Both the position numbers and the translations under genes were made by a program. The notes beneath the pieces were generated by a model. It did not search any database and was not told the origin of the DNA. It saw only the letters and a list, made by a program, of their open reading frames with translations. A stretch of DNA of 64,000 nucleotides, from positions 1 through 64,000 of IMG/VR virus record IMGVR_UViG_3300017527_000123. One strand, 5' to 3'. The stretch comes from a virus. Shown piece after piece: positions 57,372-64,000 of this stretch (within the stretch, counting starts at the first letter, position 1; each line of letters opens with the position of its first letter).

Positions 57372-58837
57372 TTCGAGAGTTGAAAAATGTCAGTGGTTCG
57401 GAGGTCACTATAAATGACCTTGGGATCAAGCTGGCAAACAATCAAGAGAAAGAGATTGAACAAGATCAGTTGGGATCATATTTGGCAAGCACCGATTTGG
57501 AAACACTCATTGATGATGGTGACATTCAGGTTGGTGATGGAACAACCTTCTACACCAACGCCAATGAAGGCCAGTGTTATTTTCGGACAATGTTTGGTGA
57601 TGAGTTCTATCTCATTGATGGAAGTTCCCTTGACCAGTTTGCTCCTGTGATTGTCACCGATTCATTGACAAGCAAAAAAGCAAGTAGCATGGCAATGAAC
57701 ATGCTCACCATCATGCGGGAATTATACAATGATCCAGGTGATCCACTTTATGATTCAGGCTTCACTCCCATTCTTGGATCAACTGGTTGGGGTGAGGCTC
57801 AAGCTGACAGGATTTTGAATCTGGAAACAATTCACGGTGATCTTGGCTGGCACACTCAAATGATTGTTCAGGCAACCTACAAGAAGCCTAGTGACATTCT
57901 CTTCTATTATGGTTGGATGAACTCTTTCAATTCGGCTGTGAACAGTTGGAACAATGAATTGGTTGCTCATGACATGGCAAAATTCCAGCTTGTTGTTTTG
58001 GGTGATGGCATTCAGGAATCAAGTCATGGTGATTATGCCAACACACAGATCATCATTCCAAGAATCCAAGCCCTGAACCCCAACACAAAAATTTTCGGAT
58101 ATGTCACAGTGAATCAAAGTCTTGCAAACTTTGAAGACAAGTGTGATGAATGGGAAACTCTTGGTGTTGATGGAATCTTCTTGGATGAGGCTGGCTATGA
58201 TTACGGAACAACCACAACAAATGGAAGGGCGGCATTCAATACAAAGGTTGATTATGTTCATGCCTTGACGAATGCCAACCTCTGCTTTGCTAATTGCTGG
58301 AACATGGATCACATCATTGGAACGGAGAATGATGTTTCCTATCCAAACACCACCTGGAACCCAAGCCTTGTGGCTTCCAACCTCACATTCAATGATTGGT
58401 ATTTGCTTGAAAGCCTTGCTGTGAACACCACAGCCTATTCTTCTGCTGGTGGATATGCAACCAAAGGGGAATGGGCGGCAAGGGGTTTGAAGGCCACAGG
58501 CCACAGAGGAACCTATGGAATCAATGTTGCTTCCGTTGGGATCATTGCCAACACTGATTCCGATGCCCAAGACCTTTTTGATTTCTGTTTTGCTTCTGCC
58601 TGCATGTGGTCTTTGGAAGCCAACGGAAGTTCTGACACAGCCTATGGAGCAAGTTCAGCAAAGGTTGATTTTCACACAAGGCCGGATGTTTCCCAGATGG
58701 GCCGGATATATAGTTGTTGCCCAACTGTTCAAGTTGATGTTGGTGACAATGATGTCTATTGGAGATATGTGGATTTTGGAAGATTCAGTTTGGATTTTTC
58801 TGCGGCGGCTCAAGACAGTGACATTGAAAAATGGTAG
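57368..58837 (+). CDS. TIM-barrel glycosidase-like virion protein
   Basis: A 489-residue protein from ATG 57368 (TTGGAGGTAC upstream). The N-terminal 150 residues are a virion-attachment-type module (YFRTMFGDEFYLIDGSSLDQ). A TIM-barrel-like domain (about 165-420) follows, with LFYYGWMNSFNSAVN, IQALNPNTKIFGYVTVN, TLGVDGIFLDEAGYDYG, and later NANLCFANCWNMDHI. The GIFLDE motif and barrel order resemble GH114 / spherulin-4-type polygalactosaminidases. It may cleave a surface polysaccharide during infection. Confidence 0.6.
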   Translation: MIRELKNVSGSEVTINDLGIKLANNQEKEIEQDQLGSYLASTDLETLIDDGDIQVGDGTTFYTNANEGQCYFRTMFGDEFYLIDGSSLDQFAPVIVTDSLTSKKASSMAMNMLTIMRELYNDPGDPLYDSGFTPILGSTGWGEAQADRILNLETIHGDLGWHTQMIVQATYKKPSDILFYYGWMNSFNSAVNSWNNELVAHDMAKFQLVVLGDGIQESSHGDYANTQIIIPRIQALNPNTKIFGYVTVNQSLANFEDKCDEWETLGVDGIFLDEAGYDYGTTTTNGRAAFNTKVDYVHALTNANLCFANCWNMDHIIGTENDVSYPNTTWNPSLVASNLTFNDWYLLESLAVNTTAYSSAGGYATKGEWAARGLKATGHRGTYGINVASVGIIANTDSDAQDLFDFCFASACMWSLEANGSSDTAYGASSAKVDFHTRPDVSQMGRIYSCCPTVQVDVGDNDVYWRYVDFGRFSLDFSAAAQDSDIEKW

Positions 58838-58918
58838 AGGTCAAAAAATAAAAGATCATTAGCAAGAAGCAAGATCGGCAATGGTGCCAAAACATGATCA
58901 GTCAAAAGGAGAAGATCA

Positions 58919-59446
58919 ATGAGCAATGACAGGAGTGAGAAAGACAGGATGGTTCCCAGGAAAGATCCAGCAGAGAAGGAAGGTGAGATGGTGCAAGAGG
59001 AATTGTTTCCCACTGATGAAAATACATTTCCCACTGATGAAGAAGTTCAGACTGATGGGAAGATCACTCTTGGTGCTTTGAACATCATCACACCAACACT
59101 GACAAAGGTGTTCAATGCTTCCCTGCCGGTCAAGGATGCCTACAAGATTTCCAAGGCCATTGACCGGCTGAATGTGGAATTGAAAAAGGTTGAAGAACAT
59201 CGGGTCAACCTTGTGAAGAAACATGGCAAAAAAGATGAGAACAAAAACATGACTGTGGTTCCTGAAAATATGGAAGCCTTCTCAAAGGAATTTCAAGAAC
59301 TGATGAATATTGAGGTTGAAGATTTTCAGCCGGTTCCAATGTCCTTTGCAACTTTGGAGGATTCCAAGATTGAACTGACTCCAATTGAAGTGAACAATCT
59401 GATTGGCCTTGGCTTCCTTGAGGAGCCAATTTTTGAAGATGGATAG
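58919..59446 (+). CDS. conserved phage protein, unknown
   Basis: A 175-residue protein with an acidic N-terminal tail (ELFPTDENTFPTDEEVQTDG) and a helical core (LTKVFNASLPVKDAYKISKA then DRLNVELKKVEEHRVNLVKK). A similar layout recurs in phages near tail assembly genes. AAAAGGAGAAG precedes the ATG. It ends directly at copy 5 of the palindrome. Confidence 0.55.
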   Translation: MSNDRSEKDRMVPRKDPAEKEGEMVQEELFPTDENTFPTDEEVQTDGKITLGALNIITPTLTKVFNASLPVKDAYKISKAIDRLNVELKKVEEHRVNLVKKHGKKDENKNMTVVPENMEAFSKEFQELMNIEVEDFQPVPMSFATLEDSKIELTPIEVNNLIGLGFLEEPIFEDG

Positions 59447-59475
59447 TTTTCAAAATTTGCCGCAAATTTTGAAAA
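59447..59475 (+). repeat. 29-bp palindrome, copy 5
   Basis: Full copy beginning at the first base after the TAG stop of the preceding rightward gene. It is in the opposite orientation to copies 1-4, so that the coding-strand centre is again C. Confidence 0.9.
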
Positions 59476-59509
59476 GCCCTGGCTGAAGATTGAAGAAGGG
59501 AAACAGACC

Positions 59510-59668
59510 ATGCCGAAAGTTCTTGATGACTGTGTGAAGAAGTTGAAAGCCAAGGGCCACAGCCAATCTTCCGCCTTTGCCATCTGCTCAAAGCAGACCG
59601 GATTTGTCAAGGCCAAGGGCGGCAAATGGGTCAGGAAGGGCGGATCAGGAAGGAAGAAGGCAAAGTGA
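59510..59668 (+). CDS. 52-residue basic protein
   Basis: ATG 59510 (GAAGAAGGG upstream) encodes MPKVLDDCVKKLKAKGHSQS onward, helical then Gly/Lys-rich. I recall this LDDCVKKLKAKG-type small protein in many phage genomes; role unknown. Confidence 0.65.
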   Translation: MPKVLDDCVKKLKAKGHSQSSAFAICSKQTGFVKAKGGKWVRKGGSGRKKAK

Positions 59669-59796
59669 ACCAGAAAACACCTCTGATTTTCCTGGCAGGC
59701 TTCAGAATCCTTGATCTGACAGGGGTTCGGGGTCTTCCAGGTGTCAGAGGATAGGTTTCCAGGGGAACGGCTCAGAAACGATTTCAGGAGGTCAAA

Positions 59797-60006
59797 ATGG
59801 CAAAGAGTAAAACAACCAAGACAAAATCTATAACACCAACCGTTGATCAACGATGGATGGCGGAGTCAGATGCTCACACCCTGGCTGAAGCGGAGTCAAT
59901 CAAGATGGACAAGGGGAGGTTGGGAAGGGCCAAGAAAGCGGCAGGGAAATTGGCAAAGGAAGCAGAGAAGAGAACAAAGGCAATGAAAAAGATTATCAAG
60001 AAATGA
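59797..60006 (+). CDS. small basic helical protein
   Basis: A 69-residue Lys/Ala-rich protein (MAKSKTTKTKSITPTVDQRW) with a long helix (DAHTLAEAESIKMDKGRLGR). CAGGAGG precedes it. A typical small phage protein of unknown role. Confidence 0.6.
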   Translation: MAKSKTTKTKSITPTVDQRWMAESDAHTLAEAESIKMDKGRLGRAKKAAGKLAKEAEKRTKAMKKIIKK

Positions 60007-60215
60007 TCTATTGGGTGAGGTTGGGGCGGCGATCACCAAGAAGCCTCTTGCCGGATTTGAATGTTCTGGTGATGACTGAGGAAATGTTGCTTGCCATTCT
60101 CCCCTGCCTTGAATTGGAAAACTCAAACTATATCGTTCAAGAAGTTGCAGAAGTATCAGAGGAGCAGACAATCAAGGATCTATTATTGAGGAGCAATCAA
60201 AATGGGCAACCCTAA
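60003..60215 (+). CDS. small protein
   Basis: A 70-residue protein coupled to the previous gene by ATGA. It reads MIYWVRLGRRSPRSLLPDLN and then a helical part. Overlaps the next gene by 14 bases. Unknown. Confidence 0.45.
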   Translation: MIYWVRLGRRSPRSLLPDLNVLVMTEEMLLAILPCLELENSNYIVQEVAEVSEEQTIKDLLLRSNQNGQP

Positions 60216-60447
60216 CAACACAAGCAATGTTCCGGCGTTGCGGAAGACCACTGACATTTGGTTCATGGCATACCTTCAATCAAGAGGATATGATCTTTTG
60301 GATTTTGAAGTTTTGAATCCTGGCAAGTCAATCTTTCAGGTGAAAATATCGGAAGAGGATTGGAAGAAATACAAAATGGAATTTCATCAACATGAGGTGA
60401 ACACCATTCGAAGGTTTGTAGAAGGGCTGAAGGATTTGAGCTTTTGA
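60202..60447 (+). CDS. small phage protein (DUF5659-like)
   Basis: An 81-residue protein: TDIWFMAYLQSRGYDLLDFE, then IFQVKISEEDWKKYKMEFHQ. It resembles the DUF5659 layout of a beta-alpha small protein. GAGGAGCAATCAAA precedes the ATG. Function unknown. Confidence 0.5.
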   Translation: MGNPNNTSNVPALRKTTDIWFMAYLQSRGYDLLDFEVLNPGKSIFQVKISEEDWKKYKMEFHQHEVNTIRRFVEGLKDLSF

Positions 60448-60477
60448 TTGGAGCAGAAATGAAAGGGCATCAAATAA

Positions 60478-60915
60478 ATGGATCAAACCACCCTTGGGAT
60501 TTGGCTTGGGCCAATAATTACTCTGATAATCTTTGCCGTGGGTGTTTTGATTGGTTACGGAAAGTTGAGGGCAATTGTTGTGACCAAAGACGAATGCCGT
60601 GACAATCAAATGGGCTGTTCAGACAGAACCTTGTCTGAGATAAAGGATGACATTCAGGAAGTGAAGGATCTGGTGGTTGATCTACATGACAAGCAATCTA
60701 TTCGGATCGAAGAGTTGGACAAGAAGAGGCATGACCTCAACAACAAATATCAGGAATTATTTTTGGGTGTTCAGATGCAGTTCACGGAAACACAAAAAGA
60801 GATTTCAGAATTGATTCAGAAAAACCAAATCAGTTTCACCAAGTTGCAAAAACAGGTCAGTGAAATCAGTGGCTATGTGAAAGCAGTTGGAAAGAACGGA
60901 GGGAACTCTATTTGA
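60478..60915 (+). CDS. membrane-anchored coiled-coil protein
   Basis: A 145-residue protein with an N-terminal membrane segment (PIITLIIFAVGVLIGYG, about 11-27) and a long helical coil to the end. It lies immediately before the M15 peptidase, so a holin or lysis-accessory role is possible. Two cysteines follow the membrane span. Confidence 0.55.
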   Translation: MDQTTLGIWLGPIITLIIFAVGVLIGYGKLRAIVVTKDECRDNQMGCSDRTLSEIKDDIQEVKDLVVDLHDKQSIRIEELDKKRHDLNNKYQELFLGVQMQFTETQKEISELIQKNQISFTKLQKQVSEISGYVKAVGKNGGNSI

Positions 60916-61364
60916 AATCCTCAGACTTTGTTGGCTTTCAACCATACTTTTCAGCCCAAGAAGATTGGGGTGATTTGGAAAGAGTCAATTGGTTGATTCC
61001 TTGGGCATGTTACCAGATCAGAACAGGTCTGATTGACATTGGGTTCAATTGGCCCATGCACATTCATTGTGCCTTTGAACTTGGTGGTCATAGTGCAAAT
61101 TCATATCACTATAAAGGGTTGGCGGTTGATTTCCATTTCAGCAAAACCTATTCCACATTGGTCAATGAATATGTTGCTTTGGAAGCTGTTCTGAAAGAAA
61201 TGAAGCTGGACAAGTTTGTTGGCCTGGGAGTCTATCCCTATTGGAACAGCAAAGGCTTTCATCTTGACTTGAGGGGTGTTGGCATTCGTTGGGTCAAGGT
61301 GCGGGAAAAATATGAATATGGAAATGAAATCAAAATCAAAAGATTGCTTTTCGAAAATAGTTAG
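60912..61364 (+). CDS. M15-type peptidase, endolysin candidate
   Basis: A 150-residue protein with the M15 zinc-ligand pattern: S64-Y65-H66 then GLAVDF (D73) and GFHLDL (H117). TTG at 60912 follows GGAGGG and overlaps the previous stop. The family cleaves peptidoglycan stem peptides; this version has no signal or binding domain. Endolysin is the main reading; a virion-bound peptidase is an alternative. Confidence 0.75.
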   Translation: MKSSDFVGFQPYFSAQEDWGDLERVNWLIPWACYQIRTGLIDIGFNWPMHIHCAFELGGHSANSYHYKGLAVDFHFSKTYSTLVNEYVALEAVLKEMKLDKFVGLGVYPYWNSKGFHLDLRGVGIRWVKVREKYEYGNEIKIKRLLFENS

Positions 61365-61376
61365 GAGGTTTTTAAT

Positions 61377-61877
61377 ATGGCTACATTGATTGTGGAAGAT
61401 GGTTCTGGTGTGGCAGATGCCAACACATATATTGATGTGGCCTTTGCAAATACCTATTGCCAAGATTTGAATTATACTTCTTGGACAATGCTGGCAGGAT
61501 CGGCAAAGATTCAAGCCATCCTTCGGGGCATGAGTTATATTGAAGCCTTGAATTGGAAAGGTCAGAAGGCAGAGGAGGATCACAGCCTTGAATGGCCCAG
61601 GAAACAGGTGACAGATCGGAACGGCTATGTTCTTGACACTGACTACATTCCACCGAACCTGAAGAAGGCTTTGGCTGAAGCGGCATACAGGGAATCAAGT
61701 GAAGCTGGATCAACTCAACCGGATCTTGCTGGCCCAAGCAACATTCAAAGCATGAAGGCGGGTTCCTTGGCCCTGAGTTATTTTGACAGCAAGTCAGAGT
61801 CAGGAGCAATCTATTCAATCATTGAAGGTCTTCTGAAAGGTCTTCTGCTTGATGGTGCCAAATGCAGGAGAACATAA
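61377..61877 (+). CDS. head-tail connector (DnaT-like / gp6-like)
   Basis: A 166-residue helical protein. ANTYIDVAFANTYCQDLNYT, then QAILRGMSYIEALNWKGQKA and LEWPRKQV follow the phage DnaT-like connector pattern that I recall as head-tail adaptor. It joins the portal to the neck. TTAGGAGG precedes the ATG. Confidence 0.75.
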   Translation: MATLIVEDGSGVADANTYIDVAFANTYCQDLNYTSWTMLAGSAKIQAILRGMSYIEALNWKGQKAEEDHSLEWPRKQVTDRNGYVLDTDYIPPNLKKALAEAAYRESSEAGSTQPDLAGPSNIQSMKAGSLALSYFDSKSESGAIYSIIEGLLKGLLLDGAKCRRT

Positions 61878-61878
61878 A

Positions 61879-62268
61879 ATGAGCCTGAGAGCCAAGTTTG
61901 CCAAAGCCGCTGAAACCATCTTTGATGCCTTTGGGGATGTTGTTGAATCTGTCACATATACCAGCCTTGGTGTTCAAGAATACAATGCAACCAGTGGTGA
62001 CATTGAAAGGGAAGACACCAACATCACCTGTGACATGGTGCGGGAAAAATTAGACTCTGAAAAACTCCGTGCCTATGCCACTATGGACAGCGAAAGAAAA
62101 AAGGTGATGATGTATGAGTGGGTTCAAGGAATTTTCAGAGCAGAGCAACTTGGTGTGTCTCCGAAAAATGGAGACTATATCACCAGAGCAGATGGGGCGG
62201 TTTGGATGGTCATTGATTTCTTCACAGATCCAGCGGGAGCAACCTGGACAATTGTTTTTAGGAAATAG
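61879..62268 (+). CDS. head closure-like protein
   Basis: A 129-residue beta-rich protein from ATG 61879. MSLRAKFAKAAETIFDAFGD, then SVTYTSLGVQEYNATSGDIE and WVQGIFRAEQLG suggest a head-closure or neck protein. Position after the connector supports this. An in-frame upstream ATG at 61849 lacks a site. Confidence 0.6.
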   Translation: MSLRAKFAKAAETIFDAFGDVVESVTYTSLGVQEYNATSGDIEREDTNITCDMVREKLDSEKLRAYATMDSERKKVMMYEWVQGIFRAEQLGVSPKNGDYITRADGAVWMVIDFFTDPAGATWTIVFRK

Positions 62269-62271
62269 ATT

Positions 62272-62697
62272 ATGCCTGTGAATGTCAGAGGGATGGACAA
62301 CACCATTGTGTTTCTCGAAAATTTCGAAAGCAGGATGGGTTCCTCTGTCTTCAATATAGTCACAAAGTTTGGAATGGATCTATATGGTTCAATTGTGAAG
62401 ATGTCACCAGTGGGAGAAGTTCACGGTGGAAGGTTCAGAGGTGATTGGCAGTTTGACGTTTCTTCCTCCCCAAGGTCTTTGGTCATCTTCACCATCTTCA
62501 ACCGGATGCCCTATGCAGGGCCGGTTTCATATGGTTCGGTTGTGGGAAAAGCACCCTGGCCTTCAGCAGGGCCAAGGACTGTGGAAAATGCTGGAAGGGT
62601 TTATTCAAGCCAAGCACCCTTTGGAGTTGTTGAGCCTGCTTTCAACTCTCTCCCAATTGACAAATTGAGGAATGAGATTTTGAGAGCATTGACCTGA
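62272..62697 (+). CDS. HK97 gp10-like tail completion protein
   Basis: A 141-residue protein. The pattern SIVKMSPVGEVHGGRFRGDW, YAGPVSYGSVVGKAPWPSAG and PFGVVEPAFN is typical of HK97 gp10-type neck proteins. Confidence 0.65.
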   Translation: MPVNVRGMDNTIVFLENFESRMGSSVFNIVTKFGMDLYGSIVKMSPVGEVHGGRFRGDWQFDVSSSPRSLVIFTIFNRMPYAGPVSYGSVVGKAPWPSAGPRTVENAGRVYSSQAPFGVVEPAFNSLPIDKLRNEILRALT

Positions 62698-62721
62698 TAG
62701 ATTTTAATGGAGAGGAAATAA

Positions 62722-63153
62722 ATGGAAAAGAGAACCGAAGGATTGACTGAAATATATGACAGACTCAAACCTCTATTTGTTTCCTATCCACTAACATTTC
62801 TTGACATCTCTCCTGACTTCAAGGTGGAAGCCATAAGTATTCCGGCTGTGATAATCATTGAGGGAACGGATGAGATTCAGAAGAGAACCCAAAGAACATA
62901 TTTGGGCTATCCTGCCAAGAGGCAGTTGGAGGTCATCATTGAGTGTTGGGACAACACTCTTGATGCAGTTCGATCCCTTTACCAAGAGGCACGGAGTGCC
63001 GTTCTCGCCAACTCAGGAATCTTGATTCCTGATGAGGTAATCATTAGGGAAGATAAGGTCATTGGCCCTTTCAATTTGGACATTCCGAACATCAAGGGGA
63101 TGAGGATCATTTTCTTGATGACCTATGAGGATGCAGGGGTCAACACAAGTTAA
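62722..63153 (+). CDS. tail terminator-like protein
   Basis: A 143-residue alpha/beta protein (GLTEIYDRLKPLFVSYPLTF, then KRQLEVIIECWD). The order after gp10-like and before the tail tube gene is the usual one for tail terminators. Confidence 0.6.
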   Translation: MEKRTEGLTEIYDRLKPLFVSYPLTFLDISPDFKVEAISIPAVIIIEGTDEIQKRTQRTYLGYPAKRQLEVIIECWDNTLDAVRSLYQEARSAVLANSGILIPDEVIIREDKVIGPFNLDIPNIKGMRIIFLMTYEDAGVNTS

Positions 63154-63184
63154 AAGTCACTGATTCATTATAAGGAGAATCAAT

Positions 63185-64000
63185 ATGCCTATTGCCGCAA
63201 ACCCCGAAAACTATACCCTTGGAAGAGGTGTAGTTTATTTTGACAAAGAGGTCAGCGGAGCCTATGAAGGGGAACGGGACATGGGGAATGCTCCCGCCTT
63301 TGCAGTTTCCCTTGCTGTGGAAAAGCTAGACCACTATTCTTCCAGATCAGGCTTGAGGGCAAAGGACAAGATTGTTGTCACTGAGGTGACACCAACGATG
63401 ACCTTCACCCTTGATGAAATCAACGTGGATAATGTGGCGTTGATGTTCATGGCAGAAACCACCGCTGTCACCCAAGTTGCCGCTGATGATCTTTCCGTTG
63501 TTCTTGCAACTGCCGTCACTGGCAATCGCTTTTTCAGCCTGGGAGATTATAAGGATGTTGGAATCTGGACTCTGGCCTATGACAGCGGAGTTGGCGGTGC
63601 GCCCACCATTGCTGAAGTTGTTTCAGGAGCAACCGGAGTTGGCACAGTGATTGGCTTCAATGGTGATGCTGTTTCAGGTGTTCTCTTCATTGAAGTGACC
63701 ACACCTGGCTTCATTGATGCTGAGAACATCACAGGAGATGGAACCTTTGATGCTGATGCCGTTGGAACTGAAACCTTCGACACCACTCAACTGTCTGTTC
63801 ATGACACCGCAACACCCACAACAATGTATGCTGTGGATACTGACTACACTGTGGACTCTGCCACTGGCAGGATCTTCATTGTGGCTGGTGGTGGGATCGA
63901 AACGGCAGGGCTGTCAATCACCGTTTATTTCGGTGTGGCGGCGGCAAGCTATACCACAATCAATGCGTTCGAAGAGACTTCCATTGAAGGTCGGGTTCGG
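63185..64000 (+). CDS. tail tube protein, cut by right edge
   Basis: Open from ATG 63185 (AAGGAGAATCAAT) for 272 codons to the window end, with no stop. MPIAANPENYTLGRGVVYFD, then DMGNAPAFAVSL and KLDHYSSRSGLRAKDK are typical of a phage tail tube family. The middle, from about residue 120, holds inserted beta domains (DAENITGDGTFDADAVGTET), a possible surface Ig-like insertion. The missing end lies beyond 64000. Confidence 0.75.
   Translation, partial: MPIAANPENYTLGRGVVYFDKEVSGAYEGERDMGNAPAFAVSLAVEKLDHYSSRSGLRAKDKIVVTEVTPTMTFTLDEINVDNVALMFMAETTAVTQVAADDLSVVLATAVTGNRFFSLGDYKDVGIWTLAYDSGVGGAPTIAEVVSGATGVGTVIGFNGDAVSGVLFIEVTTPGFIDAENITGDGTFDADAVGTETFDTTQLSVHDTATPTTMYAVDTDYTVDSATGRIFIVAGGGIETAGLSITVYFGVAAASYTTINAFEETSIEGRVR

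Noticed and set aside
1-64000. Prophage with integrase and attachment site
   Set aside because: No integrase, excisionase-integrase pair or flanking bacterial gene is in the window. The MerR-like proteins alone do not show lysogeny. Genes may lie outside the window.

Overview
The window is most of a tailed double-stranded DNA phage genome (Caudoviricetes), with siphovirus- or myovirus-like head and tail genes. It is not ordinary bacterial chromosome: genes are densely packed, stops and starts overlap (ATGA), and strong AGGAG-type ribosome sites precede almost every gene. It carries a complete phage replication/recombination set and a head-tail set. I see no integrase, rRNA or tRNA gene. The host cannot be named. 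A short endolysin-like M15 peptidase without a wall-binding domain, and a membrane-anchored coiled-coil protein next to a holin-like protein, fit a Gram-negative host, but this is inference.

Layout. The genome divides at about 38.3 kb, where two strong sigma70-like promoters point away from each other with overlapping -10 boxes. Everything from 38.26 kb down to the left edge is transcribed leftward; everything from 38.5 kb to the right edge is transcribed rightward.

Left arm, in transcription order from 38.26 kb to 1. (a) A small HTH protein and a bidirectional terminator, then about 800 bp of non-coding control DNA with two copies of a 29-bp palindrome. (b) 37.2-29 kb: a cassette of small zinc-ribbon and hypothetical proteins, including a Ycf46-like AAA+ ATPase with DUF2997- and DUF1257-like partners and a zincin. 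Three of its gaps carry a hairpin repeat. (c) 28.4-12.3 kb: replication and recombination. This holds a UvsW-like SF2 helicase, DnaG-like primase, replication-initiator-like protein, DnaB-like helicase, a ParB fusion, an acidic protein, a UDG-DNA polymerase A fusion, UvsY-like and gp32-like proteins, RecA, an arginase-fold UPF0489 protein and a FEN nuclease. (d) 12.3-1 kb: small membrane, HTH and hypothetical proteins, a RuvC-like resolvase, a MazG-like pyrophosphohydrolase, an Mre11/Rad50 set whose Rad50 is split over several genes, and a 750-bp non-coding tract with a 5-bp period.

Right arm, 38.5-64 kb. It starts with a ParB-like protein and small and large terminase. Next come a holin-like cluster, a thymidylate-synthase-family enzyme and a DUF5664-type dATP/dGTP pyrophosphohydrolase. 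Portal, MuF-like, scaffold, major capsid and decoration-type proteins follow. Then about 9 kb encodes fibre or appendage proteins, including two tandem seven-repeat propeller-like proteins and a TIM-barrel glycosidase-like protein. After a group of small genes and an M15 peptidase come head-tail connectors, tail completion proteins and the start of the tail tube gene, cut by the right edge.

Together the left arm resembles a T4-style recombination-dependent replication toolkit (gp32, UvsX, UvsY, UvsW, gp46/47, primase, helicase) built around a family A polymerase, joined to a siphovirus-like virion module. Functional names rest on motifs read by eye; no database search was possible.
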